Positions 22,414-33,044 are shown, numbered from the stretch's first letter. The stretch is 64,000 nucleotides of DNA from Pseudo-nitzschia pungens (GCA_037355855.1 CM074763.1:4092001-4156000), one strand, 5' to 3'. Notes: generated by a model from the sequence alone, not told the origin. A program made the numbers and translations.

Positions 22414-25400
22414 CTAAGGTCCAGTAAGCCAGGCTCTTAAGAGAGCAGCCTCCCGTTGGTATGGCTGCACAGGTTGGACAGGTGCTGCATACTGCTTCCT
22501 GGCAAGGTGGATGGTTGCAAGCCACTGCCTCTTGGCAGTCAGGGTGTAACCTTGTAGGACTTGGAAAGGGGTTTGTAACAGGGAGTGTGACTGGGGAAGT
22601 GCACCAGCTGCACCAATGGCCAATTCAGAGGTAATGGAAGCATCAAGAGATTGGTGTTGTTCAGCATCAAGGGTACCCCCAGGACCATGGAGTCGTTCAT
22701 TCCTATAGGTCCAAAGATCCCAGGAGGTGAGAAAGAACTGATGGATGATAGCTGTAGCCCAACGTTTGGGAGAGCGCTTGCTTCCAATGTGGGAGTAGTA
22801 GTCAGCCTGGATTTGATACCAGCGAGGAGACCACCTACCCAGAAGCCAGTTGTGCCAGCCAATAGTCCTCTGTGCCCTGACAGCAGACGCAATTGCAAGT
22901 GAGTAGGATGATGGATAAATTCTCTGACCCTTCCGAACTCTGGTGAGAAGATCCACAATGGCAGCAACCAATGATGGATCAGTTTGTTCAACTTCAAGCC
23001 TGTTCTGCAGGGGTCCCTTGAAGGCAGACCCACTGTGCCTGACAGCCCCAGGATCCTTGCAGGAGAGCACATGAGAAACCTTCTCGTTGTCTGCATCACA
23101 CAATGGGCACCTGGAGTGATCCTGATACTGGTAGTGGAGGAGTTGGTTGCCAACACCAATGCATCCAGAAGCAAATTTGACAAACCACCTTTGCATGCCA
23201 GGAGGGAGTCGTTTGAAGGCAGACAGATGGGCACACCAATGGATGGAACCCAAAACAGGTTGTGGAATGGGGATATCATGGTGGGTCTGCCAATATTTAA
23301 GAAGAGGAGGACCAGAAATGGCAACATGCAAAGCATTTTGATCAAACCTTGAACACTTGCATCCATTGAGAGAAAATGCCCAGGGCTCAAACACAAGTCT
23401 GGGATAGTGATGGGCAGAAACTCTATGGACAGAGAGAAAGGCCTTTGCCATGCTGTCAACCTGATGATTGCGAAGTGCCCACCAATCAAGAAAGAGTCCA
23501 GCTTGATGGCCCTGAACCCACTGAAAGTGCACAGAGATTGGCAGGGCAGAAATCATGTTGCGGATGACATAAACATAATCAAAAGACTTCTGGGAAATAA
23601 CTAATGGCCAAGATCCTTTAGCCTGTTTGAGAGCTGTGTCACCGTCAAGGGCAATGTTGATAGAGCCAGAAGCAATATCAAAGACACTCACCAGAGCAGT
23701 GCAACAGGTGAGAACCCCAATGATACCGGCCAGTTCGCTCCTGTAGGATGATTGATCCTCAGGGGATCCACTGACAAAATTACAGCCAGTGAGGAACAAA
23801 GAAGCAGACTTGGTGGAGGTATTAGGTGACAGAACGAATGCAGAAGTTCCTCTGAGAAGGTCCGGATCAAATGAACCATCACAAACAGCACTGGCAGTAC
23901 CACTCTGGATAGCATCAGCAAGGTGCTGACAGCCAGCCTGTGGTAGGGAATATTTGTGGAGAAGTACCCTTGGAGACTCACAGAGTGCATCAAAGGCATC
24001 TGCCGGAGAGTCTGGAAGAGAATCAAATGGATTGTACTCCAGAGGATTTGTATCAGGAGGTTCAGAAACAAAGGCTGAAGACCCAACAATGCGGACAACT
24101 TGGCCACAAATAACAGGGCAGACAAGCACATCAGCGCAGGCTGGTTTGTCAGAAAGGATTTCAGCAGTGACCCTGTATCTGCCCCTGCCTTGGGAGATGC
24201 TCACCATCCAGCCAGTAGAATTTTTGAAGAATATTCTATTGGTGGATAGAGACATAAACCAAGGCCAAAGAGAAGCCGTCTGGGGAGAGAGCCAATGCCC
24301 AAGATGAAAAGAAGGAGCTAGTGCCCTGGCTGCAGGGGGTGGACAGGGGGGAAGAAAACTGGTCTGAAGAGCTTTAGTCCATAAGCGCTGTGCTGCTGGA
24401 GGCCAAGATGGAGGACATCTAGGCCAGTCAAGATGATCCCTCAAGTGATTGGAGGATATCAGCTGGAAAGCCATCGGAGAGAGTCTTTTCCCATCTGGAG
24501 TACAAATATCAGCAAGGGAGATAGCCTTGAGTGACATGCGCATGTGATTCAAGAGGGACAAGTCACCACCTCTGAAGCCAGCGTTGACAAAGGCTTGCAT
24601 GAGATAGCAGTCATTGGAACGTAGCAGGGGAAGATCTGGGAAGTCTTCAAACAAGCTCACAGGGTGAACAGAGAAAAACTTCCACACATGTTTGTACCAG
24701 CAAGGAGTGACGTAGGAAGCAAAAGGATGATATGGTGTGACACCAAGATGGAGAGGAATGCCAAGTTCGAGCCGTAGAGACTCAGCAGTTAGCCTGAGAA
24801 TCCGACCAGTTTGGGAGGATCTGACAGATTCCTGAAAGAGAGTGGCAATATGACTGAACTCTTGGAGGAGGTAGGGATGAATGAAACCAAAGCCTTGATA
24901 GAGGGAAGGACCATAGAACACATGTCTGGGAAATGTCCGTGACATCCCTGCTTTATTCAGCACAGGAACAAGAGCTGGGTGAATTATCTTCGTCCAGGTG
25001 GCCTCATCAAGTTGCGTGACAGGCATGGGGTATTCAACAGACTTCATGAAAGAATACTTGAAGGTGTAGAGGGATGCGCGCTTCTCACACTTGGAAGCCT
25101 TGAGCTGAGAGCCAAAAGACTGAGACTGGGACTTCATGTGAGCAATCTGTGCTTCCTCATTGCCATCCATGGAGATAAAAACCCCAAGGGTCTTGTCAGC
25201 ATGGTCAACTTCAAAACGATCCAGGGTAGCTCGATTGCCATTCTTGTCAGCAACAGAGAAGTCACCGGGCATGTCAGCAATGGAGCGATAGTCCCAACCG
25301 GATCCATTCCATTTGAAATCAATCAAATAACAGAAAGATTTGGCAGGTTCAATCGCACCACCAGTGGCAATAATCCCTCCAGCCCATCGGTCAAGAGCTG

Positions 25401-28248
25401 CCTGAAAATCAACAGCCAATTCCTCACCAGATGTTGAGGAATCAGAGCCAGCACAAAACAAATCTGTGTCATCCACAAAGGCAAAACCCACAAGAGAAAC
25501 CAGTTGCAGTGACAAAGAAGTGATAAGATGGACACCATGCCCAGCCTGTTGCATCATTCGGAAGACAATTGTTGACACCAAAGCCCAAAGAGTTGGACCA
25601 ATACCATTGCCTTGGCCACAACCACTGAGAGGAACAGATTCATCACCATACACAGGGCCGGACCGACCAAAACCAGTTTTGATGTGATGCTTAGCATGTT
25701 GCAGAGTAGACAGAAGAACTTCACACACATGTGCAGGAACCCCAAAGCTCTGGAGAGTGAGACCTGCAATGGGATGAGAGATTCTATCATAACAGCCCTT
25801 GGCATCATTCATAGCAACAGCACCAGATCTGCGCTTCTGCCTCAACACATCACAGATGAGCTTCTTGTTCAGGCAGATGTTGATGGCCTTGTGGTGTTTC
25901 CTGCTTCCATGTTGATCAACAGCCACAGCATTGGCACGTTCAGCATGGGCAAGAATGCGTCTGCCAATCATCTTGTTGTTGATTTGGAACTCAGGAGACA
26001 TCAGCTGAATAAGCCTCATCTTATCCACTCTATATTCACCAGGTTTCTTGAAGATCTCAACATCAGTGATGACCTGCCAAGCAGAAGGAGAGAAGCCAAC
26101 AATCAATGGGACAGATCTCAGGAGAGTGTCAAACTTGTTGAATTGGGGATCAAGGGCAAAAGCCTTGTGGTGGGAAAAACTCAAACAAGAAGGTTCACTT
26201 GCTGTGCGTTCCCTCTGGCATTTCCAGGCAGCAGCATTGTCAGCTGGACACACTGAATAGTCAAAGGGGGGCAAACTCAGTATAGAGTCAGGGACTTTGA
26301 GACAGGAAAGAAATTCAGAAAGGTATTTGTCAGTGGCAGGAGGAGGATTATATGTGCCATCAAGAACATGAGTAGCAGCCTGGGCAGTGCCTAGGTAGCC
26401 GAAATCTTGAATGAAGGAGGGAGTCATGGAAGGAGTGCCAAGACACTGCTGTTGACGCCGGACATTGGATTCAGCCATAGCTGGTACCATAGTAGACTGA
26501 GACTCCAAGACCTGTTCAACACCATCATGGCCAACTGCAATAGCTCGCAAGACTGCTGACTTGTTGACACGTCCCCGAATAGACCGAGCAGCGAGACCAA
26601 GCTCTCGTTGAAGACGTTCCCTGCGCATCCTGGCACGAATCTGGGAAGCATGCTGGTTGTGAGGCTGGCCTTCAGCAAGAAGTGCATCCACCAGGCCTTG
26701 ATTGAAGGAGTCTCTCCATGAGGGGGCCAATTTCTTCACTGCCCGGTATTGCTTGTAAGCTTGTTTCAGATGGAGGAGAGCACTGGAAAGGTCACTGTGT
26801 TCTCCTTTGTAGAGAGAAAGCTTGCATGCCAACCTTTTCAAAACAGTATGACTGGTGGACACACCCTGTCTCAACTTAACAACACGCCTCCAAAAGTCAA
26901 TTGTATCACGATAGACTTGCAACTTTGGGGACCATGGAACCAGACCAGCTCTAGTGTGACAGAGGTTTTGTTCAACAGAGAGTCTGAGAGAGGTGGAAGT
27001 TTCATGGAGTACTTCATATGTGGTGATGAGATCAGCGCGCACAGAAATATCCCCAGACTGAAACTGAGCCAGGAGGTGCTCCAGCTTAGCCTGGAGAGAA
27101 AACACTCCAGCCTTGAGAAAGCTGTGCCTCACTCGCTTGAAATACCGTTGGCGCAGATGAGGGTGGGAGGACTGGAGTTTGGAATGAGAGAATCGCACCG
27201 GAGGTGGAAGAGGTTTGCCCATGAGGCTGCAATTACAAACCTCAATCCAAAGCAGTCTATGGTCAGATTCCATACCATGGGCACCACCAAAGGGACAATA
27301 CCCAGCCCTGAGAACATCAACATTCTCAGAGACCCAAATGGCATCAATTGGTGTTCTGGTAGTGTTTCTGTTGTGAGTGGCAGGAGGAGAAGACTTACTA
27401 TGAAGGGTAAGAATAGCCTCTCTGAAACCCAGAGCCTGGAGCTCAAAAGACAAGCCATCAGTCCTGACATCAGCATTTTGATCAATCCCAACAATGACCT
27501 GGTCACCTGCACCCAGGCAGACCTGAAGGGCAGCAGTTAGATCCCTGTGAAAAAGAATGCATGGATTGGGACTGAAAAGATTTTCAGCTGCTTGAAAGTA
27601 GCGGCACTGTTGATTCCAGACTGAACCAAGATCCCTATCATTTTCAACAGGGCAGTAAGCAGAAAACATAGTGACAGTATAGCCATCCCTGCCTTGAAAC
27701 TTGACAAAGGACCATCTTCCAAGACCAGAAGGATCAGCCCCATGGGCAATCTTGTGGGAACTGAACAGTTGATCAATGGAAAACCCTGTGCCACCAGGCT
27801 GAAGCCATGAGCAGTCAGAAGCTTCATGCTTGTTGTTGGCAAGATAGGAAAAACTTGAGGGACAGACATTCTTCATGCGCCGATTAAAAAGATCACAGGG
27901 CAGGAGTTTGGATTCATTCAAACAATGTTCAGCAAAAAGCGCCACACTGGCGTTGCTCTTGACAAATTGACGGGAGTTGTGCTTGGACCTGGACATAAAG
28001 GCAGCTCTACGCTGGGGTCCAATGTTTTGGAAGGTGATGATGGTGGAATTAGATGATGGAGCTTGAGGAAAGGAATGACCAAAACTGTCAGAATCCTTAG
28101 CAGCAAGAGAGTCTCCATGAAGAGTTAATTGGACAAAATGAGAGACAGGGGAAGAGGCGGAGGGGGAAAAGGGAGAAACAGGAGAAGCATTGATGGGATT
28201 TGGATTGGAAGGCATCCCATCACACCTCATACCAGAAGAGCTAACCAT
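22414..28248 (-). CDS. LINE D ORF2: endonuclease, RT, RNase H
   Basis: This is an intact 1944-residue polyprotein for target-primed reverse transcription. The start chosen is the ATG at 28248 because it overlaps the ORF1 stop; an in-frame ATG at 28320 would add 24 residues. Domains in order: an APE-type endonuclease at about 70-335 (AEHCLN, GIDQN with Asp256, TPIDAIW, Asp329-His330); a linker; reverse transcriptase at about 700-1000 (NDAKGCYDRI with Asp815, GCGQGNGIGP, FVDD 924-927); RNase H at about 1450-1610 (CDGS with Asp1457, YRSELAG, ALDGD, a QGHQAG His motif, NHQVD); and a CCHC finger CPLC...HVLSC near 1725. The APE plus RNase H layout and the (ATT)n tail resemble the I group of LINEs. 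The exact clade needs a tree. Confidence 0.95.
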   Translation of the reverse strand: MVSSSGMRCDGMPSNPNPINASPVSPFSPSASSPVSHFVQLTLHGDSLAAKDSDSFGHSFPQAPSSNSTIITFQNIGPQRRAAFMSRSKHNSRQFVKSNASVALFAEHCLNESKLLPCDLFNRRMKNVCPSSFSYLANNKHEASDCSWLQPGGTGFSIDQLFSSHKIAHGADPSGLGRWSFVKFQGRDGYTVTMFSAYCPVENDRDLGSVWNQQCRYFQAAENLFSPNPCILFHRDLTAALQVCLGAGDQVIVGIDQNADVRTDGLSFELQALGFREAILTLHSKSSPPATHNRNTTRTPIDAIWVSENVDVLRAGYCPFGGAHGMESDHRLLWIEVCNCSLMGKPLPPPVRFSHSKLQSSHPHLRQRYFKRVRHSFLKAGVFSLQAKLEHLLAQFQSGDISVRADLITTYEVLHETSTSLRLSVEQNLCHTRAGLVPWSPKLQVYRDTIDFWRRVVKLRQGVSTSHTVLKRLACKLSLYKGEHSDLSSALLHLKQAYKQYRAVKKLAPSWRDSFNQGLVDALLAEGQPHNQHASQIRARMRRERLQRELGLAARSIRGRVNKSAVLRAIAVGHDGVEQVLESQSTMVPAMAESNVRRQQQCLGTPSMTPSFIQDFGYLGTAQAATHVLDGTYNPPPATDKYLSEFLSCLKVPDSILSLPPFDYSVCPADNAAAWKCQRERTASEPSCLSFSHHKAFALDPQFNKFDTLLRSVPLIVGFSPSAWQVITDVEIFKKPGEYRVDKMRLIQLMSPEFQINNKMIGRRILAHAERANAVAVDQHGSRKHHKAINICLNKKLICDVLRQKRRSGAVAMNDAKGCYDRISHPIAGLTLQSFGVPAHVCEVLLSTLQHAKHHIKTGFGRSGPVYGDESVPLSGCGQGNGIGPTLWALVSTIVFRMMQQAGHGVHLITSLSLQLVSLVGFAFVDDTDLFCAGSDSSTSGEELAVDFQAALDRWAGGIIATGGAIEPAKSFCYLIDFKWNGSGWDYRSIADMPGDFSVADKNGNRATLDRFEVDHADKTLGVFISMDGNEEAQIAHMKSQSQSFGSQLKASKCEKRASLYTFKYSFMKSVEYPMPVTQLDEATWTKIIHPALVPVLNKAGMSRTFPRHVFYGPSLYQGFGFIHPYLLQEFSHIATLFQESVRSSQTGRILRLTAESLRLELGIPLHLGVTPYHPFASYVTPCWYKHVWKFFSVHPVSLFEDFPDLPLLRSNDCYLMQAFVNAGFRGGDLSLLNHMRMSLKAISLADICTPDGKRLSPMAFQLISSNHLRDHLDWPRCPPSWPPAAQRLWTKALQTSFLPPCPPPAARALAPSFHLGHWLSPQTASLWPWFMSLSTNRIFFKNSTGWMVSISQGRGRYRVTAEILSDKPACADVLVCPVICGQVVRIVGSSAFVSEPPDTNPLEYNPFDSLPDSPADAFDALCESPRVLLHKYSLPQAGCQHLADAIQSGTASAVCDGSFDPDLLRGTSAFVLSPNTSTKSASLFLTGCNFVSGSPEDQSSYRSELAGIIGVLTCCTALVSVFDIASGSINIALDGDTALKQAKGSWPLVISQKSFDYVYVIRNMISALPISVHFQWVQGHQAGLFLDWWALRNHQVDSMAKAFLSVHRVSAHHYPRLVFEPWAFSLNGCKCSRFDQNALHVAISGPPLLKYWQTHHDIPIPQPVLGSIHWCAHLSAFKRLPPGMQRWFVKFASGCIGVGNQLLHYQYQDHSRCPLCDADNEKVSHVLSCKDPGAVRHSGSAFKGPLQNRLEVEQTDPSLVAAIVDLLTRVRKGQRIYPSSYSLAIASAVRAQRTIGWHNWLLGRWSPRWYQIQADYYSHIGSKRSPKRWATAIIHQFFLTSWDLWTYRNERLHGPGGTLDAEQHQSLDASITSELAIGAAGALPQSHSLLQTPFQVLQGYTLTAKRQWLATIHLARKQYAAPVQPVQPYQREAALLRAWLTGP

Positions 28249-31198
28249 GATCAGAAGGAAACCGAGTCTGTCGCACGGAAGGAAGAGTTGCCGGAGCTGA
28301 TTTGGTGGAGACATTGGCATGGCTCAAATCACTGACACTAGCATCATGGCTGGAAGAGAATGCAATTGCAGCAACTCCAAGCCGCAATGCAGAGGCTGCG
28401 TCTTCCTCACCACCGGCAGCAGGAACTGCAGTTGAGGCATCAGGAGAGGCCACAGGGAGGTCACCAGCCATGGCATTATGGGGAGGGTCAGGAACTTCAG
28501 GGGGAACATCAGGAGAGATACCAGGGGAGGCATCAGTCTTGGCAGCAGTGGGAGAATCACCTCCAGGAGACGCATCACTTGCAGGTGGTGAAGCCTGGAC
28601 ATCAGTGAGATTGGAAGTGCCGGTCGATAAAGTATCCATAGATTGAGAGTCATCAAAGCCTCCACCACCACTGTCAGCACGGGCTTGGAGGTTAAAGTGC
28701 AGATCTAGATCAAAGGTGAGGTCTGGGGCAAGGTCAACTGACAAGTCATCATCAACAAGTTCCCAATCTCGTGCGTCCCCATCACCAAAAAAGGGAAGAG
28801 AGTCATCCTGCATTGGATCTGCAGCAGGTGCAGTTTCCACAACACAATTGACAGCAGCATCCCAATGGTAAGCTTCCATTTCAGTCAAGCACTCAGAAGA
28901 GAACCATTGTCGAACACAAGAACCATAATGAGCTTCCAGTATAATAGGCAGGAAAGACAACATGGCCATTGCTTCAGCCTTGGTAGTGATATTGTACAAA
29001 GCAAGGATCTCGCCTCGGTATGAACTGGTATCAACAGAAAGAAAAAGAGGCCATGACCAATTGTCACGGGTTCTGATGCCCAGAAGCACACTGCGCAGCG
29101 TCTTCAAACCCAGCCCTTGGCCCAAGTCAACTGGAAGATCAAGATCAACTACCCCCAGAACAGGAGCAGTTTCATGGCTCTCAATAAATTTGGCTTGGCG
29201 GTGCTTAGCCTGGCGAACAGTCTTGAGCTTGGAGGGGGGAAGAGGTCTGTCAGAAGGATTGGTAGCTGTATCAATAAACTTGTAGAATTTACCATCAGGT
29301 AAAGAGGCAATGTCTGAAGGTTTGCAACGGTTGAACTGGGCTTTGAGGAGCTTAACAGTTTGGGCGCGCTTTGTAGCATCACATAAAACATGAGCAGCCA
29401 GAACCGGATTGGGATCAGGAGTTCTGGAGTTGTCAAGGCTGATATTCTTCCTGATAACAGCAATAGGACATGCCTGAAACCTGGGATGAGTCTGAAGCAA
29501 TTCGTTGTAGTGGTCAAGATCAAAACTCTGCATGTAAGATCCAAGGAGAAAGCCACAGGTGACAATAACTGGGGCCTGTATGTGGTCATATTTCAGGTCC
29601 ATATCACGGTCTCTGAGCCTCTGGAGCAATTGTGCTGAAAAGAGTTTCTCCAGGGAAGCACTGTGTCCCACAAAGAATCGTAGATGAGGAGCAGTTCTGC
29701 TGCGAAGCCATAGCTGAGCAACATACAATTCCAAGGTCTTCCTGTCAGGAAGGGTAGTCCAAAGCTTGGTAACAGGCTTGGCCTTGGGGTTGAGCCGGGC
29801 TCTTGAGGGAAAAACATACAACACCAGGCGCTTGTCAACAGTCCAAAGTAGATCCAAAGCTTCCTTGAGAGACTTGAGCAGTTCATCATACAGTTCCCCA
29901 GGGCGTTGTGACATCAACCTTGGAAGGGACAGAGTGACATAAGAACTATGAGAACACTTGGTGCCAGCAGTGACATCCACTGGAGTTCGGGAATCACTTG
30001 AGCAAACCCCTCGGCGTTGGAGGAAATGCCCAGCAGAAGAGGACAAGACAGTAGCATCACCACCACCAGGAAGAAAGAACACTGATTTGGAAGTGGAAGC
30101 ATCATCAACCGCAGTTGGCGCAGGTGGTGGAGGTCTCTTCTTGAAATGCCAGTGGGATCCAAGTACCTGGTTAGCTGCCAACCAAACTTTGCCTTCAGTG
30201 CTGGGCAAAAGGTTGCCTTCACAGTACATGGTTTCAAAACACTCAGGTGACATCTTGGCCAAACCAATAAGACATCTCCTCAGAGCATGGCCGGAAGGTT
30301 GCTTGGTCCAGTCTGCAGAGGCTTGAAAGCAGAGAGTAGCAAGGGAAACCAGGGACTCCACAGAAGCAGTTCTCCACTCAGGGTTGTCAGGAAAAGCGTG
30401 AGCATATGCTGGAGGGATGGCAGACTGACAGACATCATGGATGGATTTCTTGTCATTTCCATCTTTCTTGCTGAAGAAGTGAGTGGGACTTGGACACCCA
30501 GTCCATAGCCGGGATCCTGCTGGAGTTTTACGAAAAGTTTGGATGGGAGTGGGAATGGAAGCACGACCAGTAAAAGGCCCCTTACCGTAGAAGCACCAGA
30601 GGAAGGAATCTGAGTGAGCTTTGTTGGCAGCAGCCAGGGCTTTCTGGCGTAGGGCATGTCGCTCTGTAGACGGTGTGTCAGAGCGAAATGCAAGAGTAGC
30701 TTGTTTCAGACTAGACTTGGAAGGAGAGACCTTGGAAGGAGGGTGCTTAGAGTCTGAGTGCTCAGAGCCGGGCTGACCATCCACGGACGTCTCACTGTTG
30801 GACTGCTCACTGCTGGGCTTCCCACTGTTGGACGTCCCACTGTTGGAATTTCCACTGTTGGACTTCCCACTGTTGGACTTCCCACTGTCAGACTTCCCAC
30901 TGTCGGACTGCCCACTGCCTGAATGCCCTGTGTCTGAATGCCCAGTGCCTGACTGCTCAGTGCTCATATCAACATCATCTAGTGCACCAGTAGACACAGC
31001 AGAAGTGAAGGACATATCATCATCAGAAGGGAGCGAATCCCTAGCTGGACGGGGAGAGGGAGGGGGAGAGGGAGTAGCCTGAAGAACGGAACCAGCAGGT
31101 GGTCGGCGGGAAGGAGTCCCCATAAAGGCGCGTTTGTTTGAAGGAGTGGCAGGCAAGGGAGGCCTTTTTCGCCTGGAAGCTGGCGGGGGAAGAGGCAT
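28241..31198 (-). CDS. LINE D ORF1 protein
   Basis: This intact ORF1 has 985 residues from the ATG at 31198, in context CCACCATGC. No named domain is recognised. Residues 1-190 are low complexity: basic and Pro-rich at first, then Ser/Gly/Asn repeats of five residues (SGKSN, SGNSN). The conserved central part starts at FLWCFYGKGPF, with HFFSKKDGNDKKSIHD soon after, and is shared with A and C. The C-terminal 200 residues are acidic and then Ala/Pro/Ser-rich. The start and the repeat motif differ from A/C/G (MPLPPPASRRKR here, MPPPPTKGW there), so the N-terminus has been exchanged or evolves fast. It ends in DHG, and its stop overlaps the ORF2 ATG by eight bases. Confidence 0.88.
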   Translation of the reverse strand: MPLPPPASRRKRPPLPATPSNKRAFMGTPSRRPPAGSVLQATPSPPPSPRPARDSLPSDDDMSFTSAVSTGALDDVDMSTEQSGTGHSDTGHSGSGQSDSGKSDSGKSNSGKSNSGNSNSGTSNSGKPSSEQSNSETSVDGQPGSEHSDSKHPPSKVSPSKSSLKQATLAFRSDTPSTERHALRQKALAAANKAHSDSFLWCFYGKGPFTGRASIPTPIQTFRKTPAGSRLWTGCPSPTHFFSKKDGNDKKSIHDVCQSAIPPAYAHAFPDNPEWRTASVESLVSLATLCFQASADWTKQPSGHALRRCLIGLAKMSPECFETMYCEGNLLPSTEGKVWLAANQVLGSHWHFKKRPPPPAPTAVDDASTSKSVFFLPGGGDATVLSSSAGHFLQRRGVCSSDSRTPVDVTAGTKCSHSSYVTLSLPRLMSQRPGELYDELLKSLKEALDLLWTVDKRLVLYVFPSRARLNPKAKPVTKLWTTLPDRKTLELYVAQLWLRSRTAPHLRFFVGHSASLEKLFSAQLLQRLRDRDMDLKYDHIQAPVIVTCGFLLGSYMQSFDLDHYNELLQTHPRFQACPIAVIRKNISLDNSRTPDPNPVLAAHVLCDATKRAQTVKLLKAQFNRCKPSDIASLPDGKFYKFIDTATNPSDRPLPPSKLKTVRQAKHRQAKFIESHETAPVLGVVDLDLPVDLGQGLGLKTLRSVLLGIRTRDNWSWPLFLSVDTSSYRGEILALYNITTKAEAMAMLSFLPIILEAHYGSCVRQWFSSECLTEMEAYHWDAAVNCVVETAPAADPMQDDSLPFFGDGDARDWELVDDDLSVDLAPDLTFDLDLHFNLQARADSGGGGFDDSQSMDTLSTGTSNLTDVQASPPASDASPGGDSPTAAKTDASPGISPDVPPEVPDPPHNAMAGDLPVASPDASTAVPAAGGEEDAASALRLGVAAIAFSSSHDASVSDLSHANVSTKSAPATLPSVRQTRFPSDHG

Positions 31199-31341
31199 GG
31201 TGGGGCAAGTATAGGCTGATTAGGCGTGTTGGCTCGGGCGCTGGTAGGCTGTCAGTGTTAACCTGTATGTATATATACAGATGGGTGTAGCCTGGAAACA
31301 GGGTACAGCAGCAACAACAAGGGTAACCTTGGTCTGGACAA
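31199..31341 (-). promoter_or_regulatory. LINE D proximal 5' UTR
   Basis: This short non-coding stretch lies between the ORF1 start and the insertion point of LINE E. It matches 32920-33044 of LINE E in reverse, including the ACAGCAGCAACAACAAGGGT block. The last 18 bases (31324-31341) are duplicated at 44268-44285. Confidence 0.8.
31324..31341. repeat. Target-site duplication of LINE E, left copy
   Basis: TAACCTTGGTCTGGACAA lies here and exactly again at 44268-44285 after the tail of E. The first T or TAA could instead belong to the tail on the right side, so the true length is 15-18 bp. Confidence 0.9.
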
Positions 31342-33044
31342 ACAATTTTGCGACGCGCGATTTTGTCCGACGTTCCGATGTTCCAGTACTTAAAACACGT
31401 AGATTTCTACACAACTTTCCCCTTTGATATCTCACTCACTTCTAAAGCTCCTACAACAACACCAAGCACTACACCTATTAACAGAGACCTCCCCTATCTG
31501 ATTCTGCTGTTTGTTTGGCTGCTCCTTGCTTCCTTTGGTTGCTTTGGTTCCTTGTTTCCTGTCGACGGTCGGCAAGCAACAAGCAACACGACCGAAAACA
31601 AGGACACATAATTTTCTACAGCAATTGCAGTACTACTAATTTCTACAGCTGATTCTGTCTCCGAGCTCGGTTTGTTTTTCGATCTGTTTTCAAGCTACCT
31701 TATTATTTAACGCTATACAGTCTTCCAAGCCCCTTAAGTGATATCCACTTAACGTTCTACATTCTTCAAGGTTCCTTGCTGAGTTCCCTAAGTCTTTTCA
31801 AGTTGAAGTTGTCGACCACATACAAACCCCCCTTCTAGAAGGTTCCTACGCGCTGATCCTTAAGTATTTGCAAGTTCGCGCGAGCATATCTTCCAGTTCC
31901 CTCTTTATTTTCAAGCCAATTGCCCACCACTCCTTAAGTGTTTATCACTTAAGAGTACCCCTGTTTCCTAGCCAAGCCCCCTAGTCCCTAAGTGTTTTTG
32001 CTTAAGGCTCCCCCTACTACACCTGTTTTCAAGCCAAGACCAACCGATCCCTAAGTAACTCCTACTTATTGCACTCTTGTTTCCAAGACTACAGCTACTA
32101 CAGCCCCTTGTTTTCAAGACTACAATTTCCCTGGTCCCTAAGTGTTCGCGAGTTCCCTGATCCCTAAGTGTTTTTGCTATTAAGCAACCCCAACTTGAAC
32201 TTCAAGTTCGACACTGTTTTCAAGACACAAGCCTCCCCCTGGTCCCTAGATCTATCTATTAAAGCCCCTGTTTTCAAGCAAGCAGCTTCTCTGATCCCTA
32301 AGTGTCTCGCTCAAGGTACCTGTTTTCAAGCCAATTGCCCCTGGATACTGATTCCACTTATAAGTACTCGCGAGTTTGAACTTCAAGTTCCCTCCTGAGC
32401 CTTTTAAGTGTGCCCTGTCATTGATTTCCCCCGGTCCCTAAGTGTTCCTACTACAGCCCCTGTTTTCAAGCAAGAAGCTTTCCTGGTCCCTAAGTGTCTC
32501 GCTCAAGGTCCCTGTTTTCAAGCCAATTGCCCCTGGATACTGTTTCCGCTTATAAGTACTCGCGAGTTTGAACTTCAAGTTCCCTCCTGAGCCTTTTAAG
32601 TGTGCCCTGCCATTGATATCCCCCGGTCCCTAAGTGTTCCTACTAAAGCCCCTGTTTTCAAGCCACTAGCTTCCCGGTGGGCTGCTGTATTCCAATTCGA
32701 ATCGTATCCGATTCGAATTTGCAGTGTTATTACGAGCGCAAAATTGTTCAAATTTGCACAATTTTCAAGCTACAAGCCTACACGATTTGCAGAGTTCCGC
32801 GCGCAGAGTTTTTGTGCTTCAAGTGTGAGACAAATTTTGCTCGTTGGTGACTTTTGTGGGTGTGCTCCAGTATATTTTTTGGATCCCCAGGGACCTTTTC
32901 CTTGTCCAGACCAAGGTTACCCTTGTTGTTGCTGCTGTACCCTGCTTCCAGGATACCCCCATCTGTATATATCCATACAGGTTAACACTGACAGCCTACC
33001 AGCGCCCGAGCCAACACGCCTATTCAGACGATCCTAGCCCCACC
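31342..33044 (+). promoter_or_regulatory. LINE E 5' UTR
   Basis: This is 1.7 kb of non-coding leader. It carries many copies of CTGTTTTCAAG and GGTCCCTAAGTGT about 40-100 bases apart, and small hairpins: CTTAAGTG/CACTTAAG with a 5-nt loop near 31933-31953, TTAAGTG/CACTTAA near 31734-31752, and TAAGTA/TACTTA near 32053-32070. It lacks the GC-rich array of A, C and G. The 5'-terminal 60 bases are shared with the X elements. Promoter function is expected for a LINE 5' UTR but not shown. Confidence 0.65.

Larger units (their letters stand above)
22109..31341 (-). mobile_element. LINE copy D, 3' portion
   Basis: This is the larger part of a complete minus-strand LINE: tail, 3' UTR, intact ORF2, intact ORF1 and the first 140 or so bases of 5' UTR. 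At 31341 it is interrupted by LINE E, with an 18-bp duplication, and its 5' UTR resumes at 44286. Without E the element is about 10.7 kb. It belongs to the subfamily lacking the GC-rich array. Both ORFs are open, so D may have been active before E arrived. Confidence 0.93.
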
